Shown in pieces: positions 56,811 to 64,000 of a stretch of DNA of 64,000 nt. Numbering within the stretch: position 1 is the stretch's first letter; each line of letters starts with the position of its first letter. Below the pieces are notes generated by a model. The model did no database searches and had not been told where the DNA came from. It worked only from the letters and a program-made list of their open reading frames with translations. Source of the DNA: Xanthostigma xanthostigma (lineage: Eukaryota > Arthropoda > Insecta > Raphidioptera > Raphidiidae); assembly GCA_963575645.1 (NCBI GenBank), contig OY754464.1, forward strand, positions 9,858,001 through 9,922,000. Reading direction: 5' to 3'. Made by a program: the position numbers and the translations under genes.

Positions 56811-57771
56811 AAGTTTAAATACATTTTATTAAATTTTCTTTAATTTTGAGGTCGGTCCTGGGGTTATATTATGTCACTATGGAAATAAGTTGTTTCTTTA
56901 AGACACGGCATTATTAAGCATGAAAGCATTAAAAATTGCGGACGGAATGCGGTGCTGCCGTCACGCACTCAGCAAATATTGTAAATGTTAACACACCCCG
57001 CCGTATATAATATGAACCCGTGACGCGTTCGTTCCCATTCCCGATGTCCCGCGTTGGTATGTGGGAGCCTTTAATCGAATCGATGATAAAATTGAATTCC
57101 TTAGTTTGTTTATTACAAGGGCGTAAATTGAAACAAAACATTGTTGTGTCGACATTGTAGAGTATTACTGTTGACAAAGGAGTACAGCATTATGTAGTAA
57201 GAAGTAGAGATATCGTTCCCAGAATTACAAAATTTATTTTCAAATTAATTGACAGATAAGATTTAAAGATACGGGATTATATTGTATTGGAAATACTGGA
57301 TTTCTACTTCTGTAAGCTTGCTTTAGACACACATTTAGAGAACTTGTATAAATAAATAAAAGAAAAAAAATCAAACCATTTTTTTATACACAACACATTC
57401 TATACTATAGAATATACATAATTACATACACAAACCGCAACAATGCGCTACGCACGTACACAGTAACAGTTTTGATACTAAACAAGCGTTCGCTAACGGT
57501 GCGTTTATACAGTAGTATACTCGAACATTTATTAAAATAATAGACGCTGATCACTTCAGCTGTTGAGCATCTATAATTCACAATCTCTCTCTCATTTATT
57601 AAAATACAATTATGAGAACTCTCGCATACAGCACGGTACGACTGCTACGGTATACAGTACAGTTCGGGTAGTCTATCTGAACTTGGTGCAATCATACACT
57701 TACTTGGTAAATTGACGGCAACCTATGTCGATGTATATGGAGACAACAGTTTTTCAACACCAAAGCGGATT
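56811..57771. other. Intergenic DNA, nothing recognised
   Basis: AT-rich, with a few GC-richer patches (56935-57060). No exon, RNA gene or delimited repeat is evident. Confidence 0.45.
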
Positions 57772-59044
57772 TTTAAAGTAAAACTTCTTTACGCACGCTT
57801 GACTTGGGGAGTAAGCTGATGAATGCGTGACGAGAGATTTATGGAAGTGTGATCGGGCGAGGCGAATTAAAGTTGAGAGGGAGATATAAGATAGAAAGAG
57901 GATGACAAATACTTCACTGGCTAGTGGCGCCATCAGGAGGCCGAAAATATAAGCAGTACTAACAATAGAATGACACATACTTTATTTGCCAGTGGCGCTA
58001 TCGGGTGACAGAAAAAAGCTTTGTAAACCTATACTTTAAATAATATTTCATAAAGATTTACGCTTAAAATCCAACGAGAGCTAAGTAATTGCAATGTATT
58101 ACTTTTGTTTCTTACATTAGACTGTTCATTTCGTTCTTGAACAATTTTATAAATTAATATTTTGTTCAATACATTAAGGGGTTAGGTGGGTTTAAAAGTC
58201 TCAAAACAGGTACATTTTTACGATTTTTTTTTATTTAACCAACAAAATATTTCATTCCATCAATTTACCATATTAAAGGTATATATTTCATAAGTAGTTT
58301 GTGAAATTTTCATTAAAAAATATTGAAAATTAAGGCGTGGGCACGTCGTTTCCTGTGACCCCTCAAAAAAAAGTTTTATCGGCGTGGTCAGGATAACTCA
58401 TGACAGATTCATCGGAAATGCAAAAACCAAAAATTTTCTGTTAGTAGATGCTTAAAGCTTGTGCTTGGACGAAGGAAAAAAATAAATAAATAAAATTGCA
58501 TTTTTGGCGGCGTTGAGAACAAAAAAACCCTTTTTTTGAGTAAAATTTGCACCCTTTATGGCCTTGAAAAATTACTTAAAATAGAAAAAAAAATCCTTCG
58601 TTCAAGCACGAGATAATGTTATTTTGAAGAAGTGTGCAAAATTTCAAAGAGATCGGTTCATAATTTTTCGAGAAATCGTGACCACCGATTTCAAAAACGT
58701 AGTTTCGAGAAAAACGCGATTAAAGATTTACATTCAAATTAACATAGCCTGAAGGGTAGAACATCCGAAGGCTATATCTCTTAGAATATTACTCAGATCG
58801 TTTTAAAACTTTAACAGAATATTCTAAACATATTGAATTATAAGATAAGCAAAAAAAAAAAATCGATTTTTTGAAATTTTGAAACCCACCTAACCCCTTA
58901 AATATTCTGTAACGTTTAAAGTGAATAAAATTGTAAATTCATTTTTAAGTTCATATTTTGTGAATTTTCGGGTGAATAATAACAAACTATGGCAGGAAGA
59001 AGTTTTACTTCAGTCGTGTGGTCTAAATCACACTCGTTTTTTTT
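57772..59044 (-). repeat. Interspersed element family E, copy 2, carrying a TTAA-type insertion
   Basis: The reverse complement of 59764-60337 and 46964-47476, from aaagtaaaacttctttacgc to cagtcgtgtggtctaaatca then cactcg. The 58178-58897 element interrupts it at a TTAA site that is intact in copy 3. Confidence 0.65.
58178..58897. mobile_element. MITE with GGGGTTAGGTGGGTTT ends in a TTAA site
   Basis: The inverted ends ggggttaggtgggttt and aaacccacctaacccc are flanked by TTAA (58174-58177 and 58898-58901). Family E copy 3 shows the empty site with a single TTAA (around 59901), proving insertion with a 4-base duplication. That is the piggyBac mode. 720 bases, non-coding. Confidence 0.8.
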
Positions 59045-59514
59045 ATATTCAGTTTGTTTAATTTGAAAATTTTAACATAATTAATTACCTAAGTGTACTT
59101 ATTTTACGGTTGATTCCATTTCACTGTTCTACTTTCCATCGTTCATTGCAGCTTTTGCTTGGCTCTTACCTTGATATAGGTTTATGTCTGATCGTTTCAA
59201 TTGCATTCCAGACGTACCGCATAGTGCATACCCATTCACTGTTTAGTAGGTACTATATATATTTGTATATCGAACAAGTGTCATTGTAGATGACAGTGGT
59301 TCGCAATATGTTACGAAATTTTGATCACAAATTCCAAAACGTACCGTTTGCCTAAGGATAGTTTTTCGAAATTTGCAACCGTGACGGGAGACAATAACAG
59401 AGACATGCGGCAGATCTCACAAAGATGGTCTAAAATTTTATGCTTAAAAATTAAGTTCTTTTTGACATCAGCCTGCAGGTGAACCCTTGCTTAAATTTAT
59501 GGTGACTTCCACTA

Positions 59515-59760
59515 AAAAATATTTTGTTTTTAAAACGAACTAAAAAGTATAAAATAATTTTTTTAACTTGTAGGATTTGAAACGAAAAACGCGGGGGCAT
59601 TATTCGTTTTATCTCATAAATAGATTTTTTCATTTATATAGCTACTCTCTACACTTCTTATAGAACTGTCACATGCACCCCACGTTTTTCGTTTCAAATC
59701 CTACATGTTAGAAAAAATTATTTTATATGTACTTTTTAGCTCGTTTTAAAAACGTGATAT
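59515..59760. repeat. Foldback element
   Basis: aaaacgaactaaaaagtata and gtaggatttgaaacgaaaaa recur inverted (tacttttta..cgtttt, ttttcgtttcaaatcctac) around a loop of about 90 bases. It lies between the two inverted family E copies. Confidence 0.6.
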
Positions 59761-59763
59761 ATT

Positions 59764-60337
59764 AAAAAACGAGTGTGTTTTAGACCACGCGACTGAAGTA
59801 AAACTTCTTCCTGCCATAATTTGTTACTATTCACCCGAAAATTCACAAAATATGAACTTTAAAATGAATTTACAATTTTATTCACTTTAAACGTAGAATA
59901 TTTAATGTATTGAACAAAATATTAATTTATAAAATTGTTCAAGAACGAAATGAACAATCTAATGTAAGAAGAAAGAAATATAAACATAAAGATAATGAAA
60001 ACAAAAGTAATACATTGCAATTACTTAGCTCTCGTTAGATTTTAAGCGTAAATCTTTATGAAATATTATTTAGCTCTGCAAGTTAAAAAAACAAAACTTT
60101 TTTTGTCACCCGATAGCGCTACCGGTTAGTAAAGTATGTGTCATTCTATTGTTAATGCTGCTTATATTTTCAGCCACCTGATGGCGCCACTAGCCAGTGA
60201 AGTATTTGTCATCCAAATCACCGTTCGCGTCAACTTCCGTTCGCCTCGCCCGATCACACGTTTGTAAACGCTCTCGTCACGCATTCACCAGCTTACTCCC
60301 CAAGTCAAGCGTGCCTAAAGAAGTTTTACTTCAAAAA
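59764..60337 (+). repeat. Interspersed element family E, copy 3
   Basis: It starts aaaaaacgagtgtgttttag, contains gactgaagtaaaacttcttc, and ends caagcgtgcctaaagaagtt then ttacttcaaaaa. It has the same order of blocks as copy 1 and retains the empty TTAA site used in copy 2. Confidence 0.65.
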
Positions 60338-60821
60338 TGTTTATTTTATTATTTCCACTGCATTTTGTCAGGGAGATAGGAAACTATTGAGATGCACTGA
60401 GACAGATACCGATCATTGGTTAACTGTTGACTGTTTAGCGGTGAATGGAACACAATCTCCTCCGTATTGTTGTTGAAAGTGAACGTATCTGCGTGTTGTT
60501 ATTATAAATTACAACGTTTACGCCGATTGAGTATATATTTTAGATTTATTCATGACTATGACTTGCGACAAAAGTGCACTACGCATATTCATAATTGAAC
60601 ACAGAAGTATGGGAAACCTAAAGATTCTGATAATCTTAATATATAAAAATTACGTGTCACATGTTTGTCCGCGATGAACTCCTAAACTACTGAACCGATT
60701 TTAAATTTGATTTGCACACCGTGTGCAATTCGACCCAACTTGAAAGATAGGATAGATTTCAATTTATAGTCGCAATATTATTTTATTGCAAATTATTTGT
60801 CTATTCCTTGACAGTCATAAT

Positions 60822-61045
60822 ACAACCATATAAGATGGCGAACCTGTTGACTGGATTGAGTGAATATTCAATAGATGGCGCAACGAACTTAACAACCATA
60901 TAAGATGGCAATACCTGTTGACTGGATTGAGTGAATATTCAATAGATGGCGCAACGAACTTAACAACCATATAAGATGGCAATACCTGTTGACTGGATTG
61001 AGTGAATATTCAATAGATGGCGCAACGAACTTAACAACCATATAT
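60822..61045 (+). repeat. 71-bp tandem repeat, three units plus a partial
   Basis: acaaccatataagatggc starts at 60822, 60892, 60963 and 61034 (periods 70, 71, 71). Units 2 and 3 are identical by eye, and each contains gttgactggattgagtgaat. Confidence 0.9.
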
Positions 61046-61257
61046 CTAGATCGAGGATGTAAAAAAACTGAATATCGTTTAAAACTGCTCGGCACGACGG
61101 CGCAGCCGGAGTGCTCGAAATAGAGCAAGTGTTTTAAAGACCAGTTATCCACGAATACTTTACGCTATTTTTTTTCGAGCACGACGGCGCAGCCGGAGTG
61201 CTCGACATACACACATATACGCCCATGTATATTTTAAAATAGCTAGCAATTAATAAA

Positions 61258-61278
61258 ATAGATAGATAGATAGATAGA
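61258..61278 (+). repeat. (GATA)n microsatellite
   Basis: Five GATA units near the 3' end of Helitron-like copy N5. Confidence 0.85.
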
Positions 61279-61534
61279 TGTTCCAATTAAATTGTTTTAT
61301 TATTTCACTTTATACGTAGCGAAGCACGTACAGGGCCGCTAGTTTAATTACATAAATTAATGGTCGGCCATTGGTCGACATTCGACCGTAATTCATTAAA
61401 TTTTTAAGTTTGAGTGCGTTATTCAAATCTTTGATTAACGTCTGATTAGAACTCTTCAATAAATAAAATTATCGATAATTTTATTTATTTTGAGTGTTAT
61501 TCTTTCGTCATTATACGAATCTCTCCTGAATCCA

Positions 61535-61630
61535 TTTCCATCGTGATGAAACATATGTTGTGCACTTGCCTCCATTAAAACAAAGTGAACGATACATATT
61601 TCATTACAATGTGTGCGAATTAACACACTC
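61535..61630 (-). repeat. Interspersed repeat, copy 2 of 2
   Basis: The reverse complement aligns with 17475-17570 (atatgtttcatcacgatg, gtgttaattcgcacac). Non-coding. Confidence 0.5.
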
Positions 61631-61900
61631 TTTTATTACTTCCCGTGTTTATGTGTAGATGTAGCGTCATAATCCGGAAAATTATTTACAACATATAATC
61701 GCTACAAGATTATTCATCACCATCAGTTAATAATTTATCCATAAAAACCAAGAGAAGTCAAAGCTTTTGCGGAAATTCACAATATTGCAAGCCAATTAAG
61801 TTAGTATAGTAGTGATGTGTCCACTTTCTCGTCGCATTAGACGTATCACGACCTCTATTGACCGTTTCACGGCTCTGGCTGAGTTACGGGACATCTAGGC

Positions 61901-62456
61901 TAGTGATGTGTCCACGACTCTTTATTGGGAGCTGGCTCCGTGCGCTCCGCTCACTAAAAAGAGTCGCTCAGAGGGATTCGTTCAAAGGAGCGATACTAGA
62001 CAGTACGCACTACACAAGAGTGCAGACTGCAGAGGTGTGAACTGCCATCATACATGCTCAGGAGTCACGAAGCATTGCACAGCGCAATACACACACTCAG
62101 CTCTGAGCTCATTTTAATATGATTCTGATCTTATATTATTCGCATTTCGGATAATATAAAGTATAATAAAAGCTTAACAATAATACTGTTTATTGTTACA
62201 ATATTATATCTTTGTCAACGACGTCAATGTGAACGATTTAAGTCACTGTAAGCTTAGCACTATTACACTTACACTTTACAGTGTGTCATTCAACAGTAAA
62301 TGACTCAGCAAAGATAACTCCTTACGTGCATAATTCACTAGTGCCTCTGTGGCCTGTGCTGTGAGCCCTCTGTAAATGTGCGAATGCAACAGTACAAAGC
62401 AATGGCGCTCAGAGTGAGTCATTTACAAAAAAAAGAGCGACACATACACATCACTA
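61901..62456 (+). mobile_element. hAT-like element family B, copy 2
   Basis: TAGTGATGTGTCCACGACTC at the left and gcgacacatacacatcacta at the right. Interior modules gggagctggctccgtgcgct, gcattgcacagcg and ctgagctcattttaatatg match 14455-15018 inverted. A second tagtgatgtgtccac at 61811 suggests either an outer, larger copy or a duplicated end. Flanks of the larger version (tagtatag and tagtatta) agree at six of eight bases. Confidence 0.65.
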
Positions 62457-62469
62457 TAGTATTAGTATA

Positions 62470-63276
62470 CAGTGTAACCTCTCATAACGGACACCTCTAA
62501 TGAGCGGACAGCTCTATTAGGCGGACACTATGTGATAGTCCGGAATGAAGTACAAGAGAATTCCATAAGACATAATCTCTCTTGAGCGGACTCTCTTTTG
62601 GGCGGACGCGGACGCAATATTTAAGTACAAAACTTGTAAAATTCTCTCTTAAACGGACACAAAATTAAAAATGTTGCAACACGTTGCACTATAAAAAAAT
62701 TATTTAGGCGAATTCATTACCATCGATAATAACTTATTAGTGGAAGATGATGATGACACCTCTTTTAACAAAATTGTAAAAAAAGGCGACAACCTGACGT
62801 TAGTGAATCTGACGAATCCGATGAAGAAATAACCATAACTGATCAATCTAATGCTATAAGTTATCAGCAGGCCATTGGTATGTTGAAAACAATTACAGAA
62901 TTTGCCAAAACTAAAGGAGATTCAACAGCAATGCAGATGTTATCTGACTTGGAATTACATTTTCAAGACAACGTGCTTAAAACTAATACGCGTCAAACTA
63001 CCATAATTGATTTTTTCAAGCCAACTAAGTTATACTTTTTATGTTTGATTTTTTGATTTCATACGTAGGTATGCATATTAATGTATATGAGAAAACAATA
63101 AAATTCTACCCTATTATGTAAATAAAAAATATGTATGTACATATTATGTAGTATGTATGTATCTACATACATAATAATATGTATGTGTTTTTTATTTTTT
63201 CCCATACGCGGACACCTCTCTTAGGCGGACATATTTTAATAGTCCCGAAGGTGTCCGCTTAAGAGAGATTTCACTG
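62470..63276 (+). mobile_element. Tigger/pogo-type element, internally deleted, TA TSD
   Basis: Ends CAGTGTAACCTCTCATAACG and the inverse of CAGTGAAATCTCTCTTAAGC, with TA directly outside each (62468-62469 and 63277-63278). cggacacctct-type words repeat inside both ends, as in Tigger elements. Only the 3' end of the transposase gene remains (62802-63056). Confidence 0.85.
62802..63056 (+). pseudogene. C-terminal remnant of a Tigger transposase
   Basis: The frame reads SESDESDEEITI, YQQAIGMLKTITEFAKTKGD and then RQTTIIDFFKPTK before TGA. An acidic stretch, a helix and a terminal (T/S).I.DFF(K/Q) motif is the usual C-terminus of Tigger-derived proteins. A preceding piece (EFITIDNNLLVEDDDDTSFN) lies one frame away, across an A-run near 62778. 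No HTH or DDE part remains. Confidence 0.7.
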
Positions 63277-63279
63277 TAT

Positions 63280-64000
63280 TTTCATCTTTTAGGATGTGCA
63301 TTTACAGATAAGATTTGTCAAACAACAATATAAAATAATGTTTAAAAGATTTACAATCGATAATAATTACATAAAGATGTTCATACTGTAAAAACATTTG
63401 TTAATTAAAAAATATCTCAGATTCTTATAAAAAAATTTTTAAAATTTCTTTCATTTCTTAACATCACTGGTAGCTTGTTAAAAAAGATAACCCCAGAACA
63501 CTGAGGAGAAGATGTAAAAAAAGTTGTGCGACTGCTGATTTTTAAGAAGGAATTTTAAATAATGTAAAAATATTGGAAAAACACGATATAAAGATATTGA
63601 TTTTCATATTTACTCACTAAATAAACACAAAAATCAACAAATATTATACGCCATGTATTTAAAAATTAATAAATGGTTGCTAATTACACAACTAAAGTAC
63701 TAACACAGACTGGATGAAATGAGTAGTTTATTTTTTATCTCTTAAAATAAATAATTTCAAAATTATAAAACCTATGATATTTCACTTCCGTAGTGTTAGG
63801 TAATAATTTATTTTTGACTTTTGAGTAGTTTCGTTCTAGTTTTAAAAACTTGATGGCTATATGACATAAAACAAGTTCTCGTTAAGTAGTTCTTCAGTAG
63901 TCACTGAATGAGTCACCAGGGCATTGTAACTTGACAGAGACATAAAAAAACCTTGCGTCAGAGATGTACTTAAATATTTTTTTTGTTTGTGTTATTTCAA
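63280..64000. other. Intergenic DNA, nothing recognised
   Basis: AT-rich to the window end. No exon, RNA gene, or repeat shared with the rest of the window was seen. Confidence 0.45.

Larger units (their letters stand above)
60634..61342 (+). mobile_element. Helitron-like copy N5 with minisatellite
   Basis: 5' end a/TCTTAATATATAAAAATTAC; 3' end cgaagcacgtacagggccgCTAG/T (61339-61342 then T). The 5' third holds ctcctaaactactgaaccga. The interior contains the 71-bp tandem array and two copies of a gcacgacggcgcagccggag segment (about 61092 and 61177). No replication or helicase protein is present. Confidence 0.55.

Noticed and set aside
60822..61045. CRISPR-like array
   Set aside because: The units are contiguous 71-base tandem repeats without unique spacers, in eukaryotic DNA within a Helitron-like element.

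Overview
The window is AT-rich nuclear DNA of an animal, almost certainly an insect or other arthropod. Supporting this are spliced genes with GT-AG introns, a recognisable 3' end of Sex comb on midleg (Scm), AATAAA poly(A) signals, and a dense mix of eukaryotic transposons (RTE LINE, Penelope-like, hAT, Tc1/pogo/Tigger, Harbinger-type and TTAA-type MITEs, Helitrons). I cannot fix the order or species from sequence alone.

Genes. All three supported host genes are on the + strand in the first 22.5 kb. (1) Scm: three 3' coding exons at 1063-1460, 2979-3289 and 6396-6527. They carry the SLED domain and the C-terminal SAM domain, the splice phases match exactly, and upstream exons lie outside the window. 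(2) A 389-residue single-pass membrane leucine-rich-repeat protein (17701-18871), trophoblast-glycoprotein-like in layout. (3) A two-exon gene (19957-20503 joined to 21660-22327, 404 residues) encoding a PIF/Harbinger (HARBI1-like) transposase-derived protein. Its reading frame is intact, but two of the three catalytic acidic residues are not canonical, which suggests a domesticated gene.

The rest, including essentially everything from 22.5 kb to 64 kb, is repeats and intergenic DNA. I found no convincing coding exon there. Many elements can be delimited to the base by target-site duplications (TSDs): hAT elements with 8-bp TSDs (3435-5742, 9329-9914, 20564-21535, 30266-31341, 33942-34457, 36905-37367); Penelope-like insertions with 13-bp TSDs (1479-1734, 53551-53824); a Harbinger-type MITE with TTA TSD (33062-33271); TTAA-flanked MITEs (39427-39844, 58178-58897); and pogo and Tigger remnants with TA TSDs (47563-48812, 62470-63276). 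Non-autonomous Helitrons have 5' TC and a 3' hairpin before CTAG/T; two of them carry a tRNA-Lys-like segment. Several long, highly matched hairpins (16846-17275, 28382-28934, 33062-33271) look recently formed.

The insertions are nested and give a relative chronology. An RTE LINE sits inside a hAT inside Scm intron 2. A second repeat sits inside the hAT that occupies the Harbinger-derived gene's intron. A Penelope-like copy interrupts an older repeat at 53.2-54.2 kb, and a hAT interrupts a Helitron at 36.9 kb. Most repeats could be aligned only by eye, so outer boundaries without a TSD are approximate.
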